From: Sodalis-like endosymbiont of Proechinophthirus fluctus
Lineage (GTDB): Bacteria > Pseudomonadota > Gammaproteobacteria > Enterobacterales > Enterobacteriaceae
Length of the DNA stretch: 12,508 bases
Assembly (NCBI RefSeq): GCF_001602625.1
Contig: NZ_LECR01000040.1
Span: 73,724-86,231, forward strand
Direction of reading: 5' to 3'
Shown one piece after another: positions 1-7,661 of this stretch (position 1 is the stretch's first letter; each line of letters opens with the position of its first letter). Below the pieces are notes generated by a model. It did no database searches. It was not told the origin of the DNA and worked only from the letters and a program-made list of their open reading frames with translations. The translations under genes and the position numbers were made by a program.

Positions 1-804
1 GCGGGCGGGGATGATCGCAAAGAATCGGCAGCGGCAAAAGACAGAACTCCTTCAGTGATAAAACATAAACCAAACGAGAGGGCCGCCTTGGCAGCATCGA
101 TTTCTCCTTGAGAGTAACGTTTATACCGCGAGATAAAGACCCAAGTGTCCACTCTGATGGGGTGCATGCCAGCAACAATTTTGGCCGCCTCAGGGCCTTA
201 ATAGCTTGCACGACGGCAGCATGGCATTAGAGAACAAAGAAACCGATTTATTGATGGGTTCCTCAAATAAAATCCCATCATGGCACCAATAATATCCCCT
301 AGCACCATTCTAGAACTCATCCAATCAATGACCACGGCCTGGGATATCGCTACCAGTTTTCCAACGATGAGATAAAATGCCAGCCCTACAACCAATGTAG
401 ACAGTAACGGGATGAAAATACCAGTATCAGGCTTTGCATGCTGGACGGTAGTTTAAGAAAACGTCTTATCGCTAATATCACATAGCCGACGAGAAATCCC
501 GCAAGCATGCCTCCCAAAAACACAGCCTTAATTTCCAATGTGATAAAACTCAATACAATACCTGACGCGATACCCAATCTTTCCGCAATAGAATAAGCGA
601 TGCTCTAAGTTAAAACCAGGACTACCAGTCCCATTGTTACTGCCCCAAGTTGATTGATAAATTAAAGTACCGTCTAGGTAGCATTGGCAACAAAATGGCC
701 AACACAGATTTTTACGATGGTCATATATAATCCGGACACAACTACCGGGATAATATAAGATATTTTAGTCAGCATGTATTTTTTACATTAACACCGTAAG
801 TCAT
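1..804 (-). pseudogene. PTS system fructose-type EIIC permease, frameshifted, 3' part outside the window
   Basis: This was the membrane channel (EIIC) of a fructose/mannitol-family phosphotransferase system, which moves a sugar across the inner membrane while it is phosphorylated. The start is ATG at 804, preceded by GAGG. The first codons (MTYGVNVK) run into TGA, but the frame is restored if an A is added to the A6 run, giving KKYMLTKISYIIPVVVSG, a typical EIIC N-terminus. Two further in-frame stops and several frame changes follow. Family hallmarks are readable in pieces: VGLAFYLIVGKLVAISQA, then VLGDIIGAMMGF (usually LGAILGAMMAFD), then a degraded GGPINK motif at about 255-270, then PEAAKIVAGMHPIRV and FITEGVLSFAAADSLR near 1-60. 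The hydrophobic segments fit EIIC helices. It follows the EIIA remnant by 21 bases. No EIIB domain is visible; it may lie left of the window. The assignment is strong and the gene is clearly dead. Confidence 0.86.
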
Positions 805-825
805 ATTATCGCCTCATCAGTCATA

Positions 826-1244
826 TTAGCTATTATTAGCTGTCAAGAGTTGCACATATACTTCTTCCTTGCTTAGCAAGCTTGCAACCTGCAATATCAT
901 TTTCATAAATAATTTTTATATTTCTTGTTTACCATAAATAATAAAATCACTTTTACCTGGTCACTGTCCAAAGAGTTCAAATTAATAGGTTTATCTAACA
1001 AACCTATGGTAATACAGGTATAGGTGATAAAATCGGATTTACGTGGTGGATAGCGATATAGCCGCTTCCGCTGGTTTTTCCCTTACGCTCACGTTGATAG
1101 ATGTCATAGATAAACCACTCACTATTTTTAACTGCACCATATTTTTGCAATAACTCCGCCAGCATACTAATCTCTTATTATTTATTTTTCTCTGGCATAT
1201 TTCCCTGTATAGCATTTTTATTAAAAATATATTGAAAGTATCAT
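826..1244 (-). pseudogene. Stand-alone fructose-type PTS EIIA component, frameshifted
   Basis: This was the soluble EIIA of the PTS, which passes phosphate from HPr to EIIB through a histidine. The proposed start is ATG 1244 with AGGG upstream; a frame change just after it leads into IFNKNAIQGNMPEKNK, two in-frame stops (TAA TAA), then MLAELLQKYGAVKNSEWF. The signature RE..G.T..G..IAI.H is readable as QRERKGKTSGSGYIAIHH. The second His (codon 1045-1043) sits at the phosphorylation position, with the preceding conserved Pro apparently changed to His. After a frameshift near 1020 the reading continues as TIGLLDKPINLNSLDSDQVK and VILLFMVNKK, typical of the EIIA core, and then as LQVASLLSKEEVYVQLL to the stop at 826. 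The total of about 139 codons matches the usual 140-150. It lies between the HPr-like gene and EIIC in the same operon. Confidence 0.78.
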
Positions 1245-1285
1245 AATGATAACCCTAAAATTAATAGAATAATGATGCTATGTAA

Positions 1286-1545
1286 TTACTCAACGGCATT
1301 CAGAAAGCTTGTAAGATCTGCAATCGAAAAGGGGCTTCATCATCCCCTTCTGCTATAATGATAGTTTTATCATTATAGCACGCCACTATACTCAATACTA
1401 AAGTAATAATTTTGGCATTTAATATTTCCCCATCATTTTCTAACGTTATTTTACTTGTAAATATTATAGATTTATCAACGAAATCTACTGCTTGCCTGGC
1501 ATGTAATCCTTCTTCACTCCGAATAATCAATTCGTAGGTTTTCAT
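1286..1545 (-). pseudogene. HPr-like PTS phosphocarrier protein with C-terminal frameshift
   Basis: HPr relays phosphate from enzyme I to EIIA. The start is ATG 1545, with AGGG overlapping the stop codon of the upstream regulator. The N-terminus MKTYELIIRSEEGLHARQAV contains the phosphorylation-site motif GLHAR with the His codon at 1503-1501; the usual Pro after Arg is Gln. The middle (ITLENDGEILNAK, then IIIAEGDDEA) aligns without gaps to HPr, with Ile at the usual regulatory Ser46 position. The current ORF ends at 1300 after 81 residues with an unrelated tail, but a one-base shift near 1320-1330 restores DLTSFLNAVE and a TAA at 1288-1286, the expected HPr C-terminus (about 86 residues). 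It is therefore a recent pseudogene or a C-terminally altered protein that might still fold. An HPr paralogue inside a sugar operon suggests a dedicated phosphorelay. Confidence 0.9.
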
Positions 1546-1552
1546 ATTTTCC

Positions 1553-3626
1553 CTATTTCTTTAATGTAAACTGATAAAAATAGAGATAGAATTCCCTAGG
1601 GATCTTGTATTTCCGTAGCGATTTTATCGCACACTCATTGTCTACCAAACACGCCAACATCAAATAAAAACCTGCAATATTGCTATCTATTTTTCCGTCA
1701 GAGGACTTTTTGAAGGTTACTAACAACAATAACATCGCATGCACGTCTCTCCAGCCAACAGGCAGGATGGAAGTTCATGCTAGGGAAATAAATTTATTTT
1801 AACCAAAACAGGGTCGCCGTGGGTTAACAACCACGCCCACGGCAATCTCCGTGGAATATAATTTTTCTTTCGCGAGAATAGATTGGAGATAGCCTTGGTC
1901 AATAAGACCCTACCGCAAGACGGCATGACATAGGGTGGTCAACACTGTCTCTTTGTCTACCGAATCTCCGATGAAGAAAGTCATTTCCTGCAATATATAA
2001 GATTGAAAACGCTGCAAGGTCCCATTGCCGTGTGACTTGATACTTTCGAGAATCTTACTCTTCTGTATTTTTCAACGGAGTTCTTAATGATGGAGAGATC
2101 ATAGGGCGGCAGCATATCATTAACCTGCACCGTGGTTTCTTTCGGCAAATTCACCGGAATGGTAGTGACAACTAATTCACAAAAATTGTTATCAAGACTG
2201 TGCAATTCACTGACAGACAATACATCAACAATCAAAACCTGCGTGATGGCACACATGATTTTCTGCACTACAAATTGTGAAATGCTGATGCCATAATTAC
2301 ACACGTTCGCCGAACGTATTTTTTCATCGACAAACTTTGTGCGTTTTTGATGTAAAGCGTTATGAAACCAATTTAATGATCTAAAAAGATAGTACTATAT
2401 TATAGTTCATGTAGATGAATGAAATATTCCACCTCAAGGAAAAGATCGAGATAGGAGAGTTTTACTTACCGCACCAAAAACTAGGCTGATTCTGTCTCAA
2501 TATTACTCATATTAAATTTTATCCTGAAAAATTATTTTTTCATGATCAGTATTAGCAACCGTGATAATAGCGATTTATCGAGCACCATCTCACTGCTAAC
2601 AATATTGCTTATAGAAAGAGTGAACTACTGGGTGACTGCCATAATAGCCGGTGGCGTTAATATCACCTGTTCTATGAGATTTTTCTATTTAATTTTAGTG
2701 AGTTAACAGATGAGTAAACATGCTGTTATATGAGTAAACATGCCGTTATGTAGTGACGCTCTAGAGTCGTGCAACAGCCTACGGCTGCAATCGGCAATTT
2801 CTGGCAGAAAAGACATCACAATTTCCTGTTCTGGACAAGCATCGCTATTTTATAGATAAGCCTGTGGTAACAGGGTGGCAGGATAGCGTCTACCCTAGCA
2901 GCCGATTACTAGTAACAGATTGACCACTAGCCATATAAAGGCATCATAGGTGTAATGAACGAGATAATTGTTCTCTATCTTACCCAGAATTTGTATCATA
3001 GGATCAACATACACTATTTCCATTTTTACAGCAGCTTGATAGTCAAGTAATAACTGTCATCAAAGGATACGTGGCGCCTTTCTTAATTTTCTTCCAGCGC
3101 AGCAGAATCTATTTTTAGTTAGCCTTTTAGTTCAAGGTATGAGTGCCAATATACTTGACGTAGAGCTGCTTCTCCCCTATCCAGGAAATAATAGGAATCG
3201 CATTTCTCAATGCCTTATATCGAACTGAGCTAAATATTACTATGCCTCTATTAAATATTTTTAATCCGCTTCTATCTAGATATGCACCTTCATACAACTC
3301 CTGCAATGACACTTTCGGCAGTGTTAGCAGCATCACCAGGACCAGCGATGATCGACTTTTAATACAATTATCTATATGATGGTCAATGAAAGTGGCTGAA
3401 ATTTTATCAAAAGCGGCTCTATTCATATTAGGATAAAACCCCTTTATTAGTCTTGGCGACAAACTTGCAATATTATGATGATGGATTTCATGACCAATGA
3501 TATTAATCCCGCTTCTCACCATTTTTCCGAAAATGAAATCTCATCGGCTATATCTTTTACCGTGATAAAATTCCTGAATATCCACAGGAGTTCAATTATA
3601 TTTCTTTGTAGGACAGTAGATAGCAT
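1553..3626 (-). pseudogene. BglG/LicR-type PTS-regulated transcriptional activator (HTH-PRD-EIIB-EIIA), heavily degraded
   Basis: Proteins of this family activate PTS operons and are controlled by phosphorylation of their PRD, EIIB-like and EIIA-like domains. The span of 2,074 bases fits the family length of about 640-690 residues. The start chosen is ATG 3626, because it opens an N-terminal HTH: IIELLWIFRNFITVKD, then IADEISFSEK, ended by TGA. In the next frame are GINIIGHEIHHHN and a second HTH-like stretch (LLTLPKVSLQELYEGAYLDR) at 3127-3522. A PRD fragment (MIQILGKIENNYLVHYTYD) lies at about 2880-3030. The EIIB-like domain at 1981-2304 starts with the CNYGISIS phosphocysteine-loop motif and continues with LVVTTIPVNLPKE. 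The EIIA domain follows: KETVLTTLCHAVL, stop, GLIDQGYLQSILAKEKLYST. A single-base shift then precedes the catalytic HGDPVLVK (His codon 1821-1819). The C-terminus (MLLLLVTFKKSS to the stop at 1553) is intact in frame. The next gene begins 7 bases on. Confidence 0.87.
2710..2749. repeat. Tandem 20-bp duplication inside the regulator pseudogene
   Basis: Two adjacent 20-base units (2710-2729 and 2730-2749) read ATGAGTAAACATGCTGTTAT and ATGAGTAAACATGCCGTTAT, differing at one base. Because 20 is not a multiple of three, this duplication shifts the reading frame in the PRD region of the regulator. It is most simply a slippage event during gene decay, old enough to have gained one substitution. Confidence 0.9.
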
Positions 3627-3908
3627 CACGATATTTACCTATTCACCATAAGTTCATCATTTTTGCGCTCAATTCAATGCTAAAGTCACCTTCTTTCTTT
3701 AATATTCAGAATTAATATTACTATCCTGCCTAAGGATAACAAAAAACTTAATAGAATAATATTCTCCAATTAGGAATATTTTTCCATATTCCGGAGATCG
3801 CGATCATGTTTTAGTCATTATTCTTTGGTATGATAATTTGTGATAAAAATCACGTTTTATTTTGATAAAACGCCAAATATACAATTGTTCTTCATAGTTT
3901 TAACCATT
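3627..3908. other. AT-rich intergenic region upstream of the PTS operon
   Basis: No coding signal is visible on either strand. The segment is very AT-rich and contains the CRP-like site and an imperfect inverted repeat (AATATTCTCC, 5-base spacer, GGAATATT, at about 3758-3780) that could be a regulator or sigma-proximal element. I could not settle on a convincing -35/-10 pair reading toward the regulator. Confidence 0.5.
3836..3857. promoter_or_regulatory. Putative CRP (cAMP receptor protein) binding site
   Basis: The core TGTGATAAAAATCACG at 3839-3854 matches the CRP consensus TGTGA-N6-TCACA at nine of ten defined positions, with AT-rich flanks as in real sites. It lies about 210 bases upstream of the regulator start at 3626, in the intergenic region that would hold the promoter of the sugar operon. 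Catabolite control of a PTS operon is the expected biology. The distance is longer than for a simple class I or II promoter, so an undetected transcription start further upstream is implied. FNR sites are similar but need TTGAT-N4-ATCAA, which is not met. Confidence 0.6.
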
Positions 3909-4013
3909 TTAACAGGCGATATTGTTCGCTAAATCATAAAAACGGATACGCTGGACTGACTCATTTTTTTCTTCGCTACGATCAAACCACAGTCCGGTAT
4001 CCACTTTCCTCAT
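3909..4013 (-). pseudogene. Possible N-terminal remnant of a VOC (PhnB/glyoxalase-like) protein
   Basis: A 34-codon ORF starting at ATG 4013 reads MRKVDTGLWFDRSEE, then RIRFYDLANNI and a stop. The family pattern is an N-terminal beta strand ending in LWFD, followed by EEA..FY, as in PhnB-like and 3-demethylubiquinone-methyltransferase-like VOC proteins. Here the EE-to-FY spacing is expanded by a few residues and nothing recognisable follows the stop. If correct, only the first 30 or so residues of a roughly 140-residue protein survive. The match is short and may be chance. Confidence 0.33.
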
Positions 4014-4201
4014 CGCGCGAGGTAAGTTTTTTTGAGTGAGTAAGTGATAGGTGCATAAGGGAAAGACGGGTTGACTAGCGGGCCTGAGAATAGGCCAATA
4101 AGCGGGAAACGATCAGTTACAGGCGAAGCGACTAGGCATAGAGGGAGGGAGTCAAAGCAAAAGGAATGGGATAACCCAATTCATTTTGGCAAAATAGCCT
4201 G
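4014..4201. other. Spacer between the VOC-like remnant and fabF-like pseudogene
   Basis: There is nothing I can assign in about 190 bases. An open frame on the plus strand across this stretch (4071-4274) has a low-complexity, basic translation without family features and overlaps the fabF C-terminus, so it is not taken as a gene. No clear rho-independent terminator follows fabF. Confidence 0.4.
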
Positions 4202-5474
4202 CTATGATGACCACTTTTTCAAAAAGATATTGGCATTGACGCCGCTAAAGCCGAATCGGTTCGATAAGGCATAGGTCATCGCCCAGCTTATCGCACTGCA
4301 CTGCCGCTGGCTTGAATCTTGTCAGCGGCAGCGGGGTCAGAGGAATGGGTAAAATTAAGAGTAGCAGCACTCTCTCGTTCCTCAACGCAAGCGCAGCAAA
4401 CAGCATTTCTATACTGCCTGCCGCGCCTAGTTAGATGCCAGTGGCTAATTTTGTCGAGTTGAGCGCCAGGCTGCCTTCTTTTTCGCCAAAAAATCGCTTT
4501 TATAACATTAATCTCTCCCAGATCGCCTAACATCGTCGAGGTAGCATGGGCATTGATACACTGCACTTACTCGGGGGCGATTGCCGCCTGACGCAAAGCC
4601 AGCAACATCGCGCGGTAAGCGCCGTCGATATCTTCCCCGGCCCCAGCGTCATACGGTATGCATTGGCGCTGGTACCGTAACCGACAATCTCGGCGATAGG
4701 CCGCGTGCCGCGCTCTAGGGCATTCTCCTCCAGTACCTTTATAACTAGCAGATCTGCATCTTCCCCCATGACAAATCTCTCGGGGTCGCGATCAAACGGC
4801 CGGGAGGCTTGTTCAGACAGAGCGTTAAAGTGGATTACCACGGCGAGAGTCGCAGCGAATCCCCCAGGATGACGCTATTCATCGCCGACTCGGTACCCTG
4901 CACAACGCGATGTCCAACTTCATAACAGTTAATTAAACGCACGGCATCGCCGATGATGGCCTTTATACCGACGGAAAGGGCGGTCACCAGGGCGCAAATC
5001 TGCCCCTTGAAGTTGTATGTAATGGAAACCTGACCTGCTTCCAGATTCTCTAGAAATGAATGAAGGAATAGTAAAGAACAGTAAACAGAGATAACCTCCC
5101 GGGCCCCGACTATCCGTCACCCGAACCGCGTTGGCGATAGCTGGAAGGCTAAATATCCCTGTCACAATCACGATAGCGGTCCGATCCTGCTGCTGCCAGG
5201 CGGCAATCCATCCCGACTGATTCAGCGCTTCTTCAGCGTCGGCGAGCCGAGAAAAGCTGTCCATCTTTTTCTGATCTCTTATCGCCACGACTCTTTTGGG
5301 AAAAGCCCTCCAGCAGATCGGCGGTGATATTGGGAACGCTTCCATTAATTTTAGCAATAGCTCGCAGATATCCTCTGGCAGCGCGTGGATTCCGGACTTG
5401 CTCGCCAGTAATCTTGACCAGACGGTTTCCACGTCATAGCCTAAAGGCGATACCCTCCCTCCCATCCCTGTAAC
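4202..5474 (-). pseudogene. fabF: 3-oxoacyl-[acyl-carrier-protein] synthase II paralogue (FabF family), inactivated
   Basis: FabF condenses malonyl-ACP with a growing acyl-ACP in fatty acid or polyketide-type chain extension. The gene is readable end to end with frame changes: VTGMG..VSPLGYDVETVWS at the 5' end, DQKKMDSFSRLADAEEALNQ, TGIFSLPAIANAV, FKGQICALVTALSVGIKAI, ASRPFDRDPERFVMGED, RPIAEIVGYGTSANAYRMT, CINAHATSTMLGDLGEINVI, and ALSNRFGFSGVNANIFLKK before the TAG at 4204-4202. The catalytic Cys of TACAAG-type motifs is replaced by Leu (CTT, 4978-4976). The His of NAHATST is retained, but the His of TKSATGHLLGAAG is Ile and is followed by a stop (TKLATGI, stop, LGAAGSIE). The first 8-10 codons and the start are missing and replaced by a quasi-palindrome. 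Whether this was a housekeeping fabF duplicate or a cluster-specific ketosynthase cannot be decided; no ACP gene is adjacent. Confidence 0.93.
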
Positions 5475-5490
5475 AGGGATGGGAGGGTAT
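5450..5490. repeat. Quasi-palindrome (17-bp arm, 3-base spacer) at the fabF 5' end
   Basis: The right arm CAGGGATGGGAGGGTAT (5474-5490) is the reverse complement of 5450-5470 except for four extra bases (TCCC) in the left arm; the spacer is TAA. The left arm is fabF coding sequence (VTGMG..V), so the right arm looks like an inverted copy of it sitting where the first codons of fabF should be. It could form a strong hairpin in DNA or RNA. It lacks a U-tract, so it is not a normal terminator. Confidence 0.85.
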
Positions 5491-5512
5491 ATTATAAATT
5501 CCTAACGTTAGG
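5491..5512 (-). promoter_or_regulatory. Possible promoter -10 and palindromic operator upstream of fabF-like gene
   Basis: On the minus strand a consensus TATAAT occupies 5496-5491, and a perfect 12-base palindrome CCTAACGTTAGG occupies 5501-5512, where it would overlap the spacer of a promoter reading into fabF. The -35 position (TGGTAC, 5519-5514) is weak. A perfect 12-mer palindrome next to a -10 box is suggestive of a repressor site, but the assignment rests on position only. Confidence 0.3.
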
Positions 5513-5539
5513 CGTACCAGAAAGGGGTTGGAGGACGTA

Positions 5540-5862
5540 TCTTACCTGTTTTTAGCTACCGTTTATGCCATCTCCAGCTTTTGTCTCCGGTACTACTCTA
5601 GCATGAGGTTATCCAGGGCCAACCTTCCCTTACCGGTAAGATCCATCAAGGCAGGAATAACCGGCAGTCCCGTTTGTCAGTGTACAGGTATCACGGCGAC
5701 ATCGTTACAGGCGAGCTGCGTATTTTCCCAATACAGCAACGTGATGAGTACCGGAAAAGGTATTCCCATGCGGCGTAAACAAGTATTCATGGCACAGCAG
5801 TCTGCTTTGATAAGGTAAAGAATGCCGAGCTGTACCAAATATTTCAGCCGTCGAATAAGCAT
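5540..5862 (-). pseudogene. Possible LysR-type regulator, N-terminal fragment, very degraded
   Basis: The reading from ATG 5862 gives MLIRRLKYLVQLG, then KADCCAMNTC, then MGIPFPVLIT, with stops after residue 61 and later. The spacing and residues resemble a LysR-type HTH domain (RLKYLV.L, followed by ADxC..., then ExxLGxPLF) after two small deletions. Its position, divergent from the alpha/beta hydrolase whose start is 12 bases away on the other strand, is typical of LysR regulators and their targets. Beyond about residue 65 there is no convincing match, although the frame continues (TGLPVIPALMDLTGKGRLA) with stops. The call is tentative. Confidence 0.35.
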
Positions 5863-5873
5863 CTTATCTTCGA

Positions 5874-6345
5874 TGATCACAGGCTTTGCTGAAATTCATC
5901 AAATTTTATCAGACTATGAAAAGCATCGCGCAGGACGAGAATGCTCCACCACTTTCCTGCCAATTCTAGAGATTGTGCTATCAGGCAATCAATTTTATCG
6001 AAACGTGTTCGTTGCTATGATCTGCGCGAGAACGTCCAGTCCTTTAAAACCGACGGACGCCCCGCCTACACCGACGGTAAGCGTTGTGTAGATGAGCTTG
6101 CCACGGTATTGACGGTAACCCGCGGACATCAGACGACAGTGGTCAGCTGGTCACTGGGGGGAGGAGCAGTCATATGTAATTATCTGGTGTATTATGGCGA
6201 TAGCCGGTTAGCTGGTGCACTATATGTCGATGGCGTTATTAAATTGAACCCCTCGCAGTAGATTCCGCCGCATCTGCGTGTTTGTCACGATCTGACCTCG
6301 GCGCTAAATGGCAAACGCTGCCGTCAGGGTGACATAGTTAGCTAA
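5874..6345 (+). pseudogene. Alpha/beta hydrolase, frameshifted and C-terminally truncated
   Basis: The start is ATG 5874 (MITGFAEIHQILSDYEKH), with a frameshift near 5940 into LHHFPANSRDCAIRQSIL, the counterpart of the usual LHGFPANSRDW oxyanion segment with HG changed to HH. Next come RCYDLRENVQSFKTDG (usually YDLRGHGQS), AYTDGKR and the nucleophile elbow SWSLGGGA, with the Ser codon at 6151-6153, followed by NYLVYYGDSRLAGALYVDGV. A TAG at 6259-6261 interrupts the frame, which then continues as IPPHLRVCHDLTSAL to TAA 6345. The remnant is about 157 codons, whereas complete family members have 250-290, so the cap, acid and catalytic His are missing. It is the only clear plus-strand gene and converges on the ATP-grasp gene 12 bases away. 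The substrate is unknown. Confidence 0.82.
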
Positions 6346-6356
6346 AAATGGGATGG

Positions 6357-7640
6357 TTAGTCCCCTCCAACGGTGCCATTGTACAGTTTCATTGAACTAT
6401 GCCACGACCGATAAGAGCGTTGCCGCGATGTGGCGCGTGGACTCGTGTTGACAATGATTTCCGCCAGGACTTGATAGCTATCGGTAAACGTCGTGTGGTC
6501 TGAATAAAACATCTTAAACTGACGAAATCCGGGAAAGAACTGTGGGTAGGGAGGTGTTCCACTCGCGCGTAAGGATAGCGGTTCAATACGATAAGCCAGC
6601 CGCTTATCCTGGGCAAAGGCGTCAAGTCATGCAGCTGTCCGAGGAGTAACATGAAGGTGATTTCCTTTAAATTAACGCTGTAAACGATTTCAATCTCCGG
6701 AATAACCGGGCCCACTGACTGCCAGCATGGGCGGCGATTTCACATAGCTTTAAATCGCCATGCCGCCGGTCCTCAAACAACTTCGCGTGAAAAACAAAGT
6801 CTTCCAGCGAATGTAGTCCTGCAATAACCTGTTCAACGTAACGCATTAGCGACACAGCAATGGTATAATCCTCTGCCAACATGCTGCTGGCAATAGTCTC
6901 TCCCTCACTGCTGAAACCTCATGCAGGGCGTAAGATATCACGAAGGAGAAATAAACTTGATGTCGCCATCCAATATTAGCTCGTCGACATGGTACATATC
7001 CCCATCGATAAAGGTTTCGACCATGACATTAATCATGTCTTCCAGCGCGCTTTTCAAGCCGGTTTTCAGCCGCTGGTAAAGCGCGTCATCATTTTCTAAT
7101 GGTAATACCCAGCACCCGTCGGGATCAACGAGGTTTGGCCAGTACCGGATAACCGTTGTGCTTTACGAAGTTGATAATATCCAGAACATTATTAATCAGC
7201 GCAAATGCCGGAACGTCAATATTAGCTTCGCACAGCGGCATCTTCATGAGACCCCTTTATCGCGATGATCCCGGATAAGCAGCCAGCACCGACGGACTCG
7301 GCGACCCCATTATTCGGGCAATCAACAGGGCAAATCCACGCACGCCGATAACTCGGTCAAATTGCACCACTCAATGAAGCTTCTAGGCATTGTAGTAGAT
7401 AAGATCATCGTTATTTTCCGTATCCAGCGAGATAATGCTGACATAACTGTTTTTATCTTGGTAACTGCCATTTTTCAGTGATGCCCCGGTGGTCATCAAA
7501 TAATACTCATAAAGCCTTAACTACTCCACCACCGGGTTTGACAAATCGGTTTCACAATCAATAATCAGGATCTTCATCAGCGACATCGATGCAGACAGGG
7601 GTTCAAGGGGAACGGCTTTCACGGGTACAGAATCGCCCAT
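6357..7640 (-). pseudogene. ATP-grasp carboxylate-amine ligase, last gene of the lost biosynthetic operon
   Basis: ATP-grasp ligases activate a carboxylate as acyl phosphate and join it to an amine, as in L-amino acid ligases of peptide antibiotic pathways. The start at ATG 7640 (MGDSVPVKAVPLEPLS) is preferred because it has a purine-rich ribosome site and lies 21 bases after the MATE stop. Next comes MKILIIDCETDLSNPVVE, broken by TAG, with two further stops. The ATP-binding part reads LMKMPLCEANIDVPAFALI, then FVKHNGYPVLAKPR (the Lys-Pro that contacts ATP) and, after a shift, EDMINVMVETFIDGDMYHVDE. The metal-binding part is SLEDFVFHAKLFEDRRHGDL then KLCEIAAHAG, matching H.E.....DG...EIA.R.GG with Arg changed to His. 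The C-terminus runs through GFRQFKMFYSDHTTFTDSYQ and ends with VGGD and TAA 6359-6357. Its length of about 427 codons matches the family. The substrates cannot be inferred. Confidence 0.86.
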
Positions 7641-7661
7641 TTCTCTCGCTACCACATCACA

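Noticed and set aside
4071..4274. Plus-strand open frame of 67 codons
   Set aside because: It overlaps the fabF C-terminus in antisense and has low-complexity basic composition.
5629..5640. Palindrome CTTACCGGTAAG, with near copies in the aminotransferase pseudogene around 9561-9572 and 9624-9635
   Set aside because: The shared core is explained by coding for Thr-Gly-Lys/Asn (ACC GGT AAG/AAC), as in the HNPTGK motif; there is no consistent spacing or flanking similarity.
5528..5818. Plus-strand open frame of 96 codons
   Set aside because: It is antisense to the possible LysR fragment and has an unconvincing Ser/Cys-rich translation and no ribosome site.
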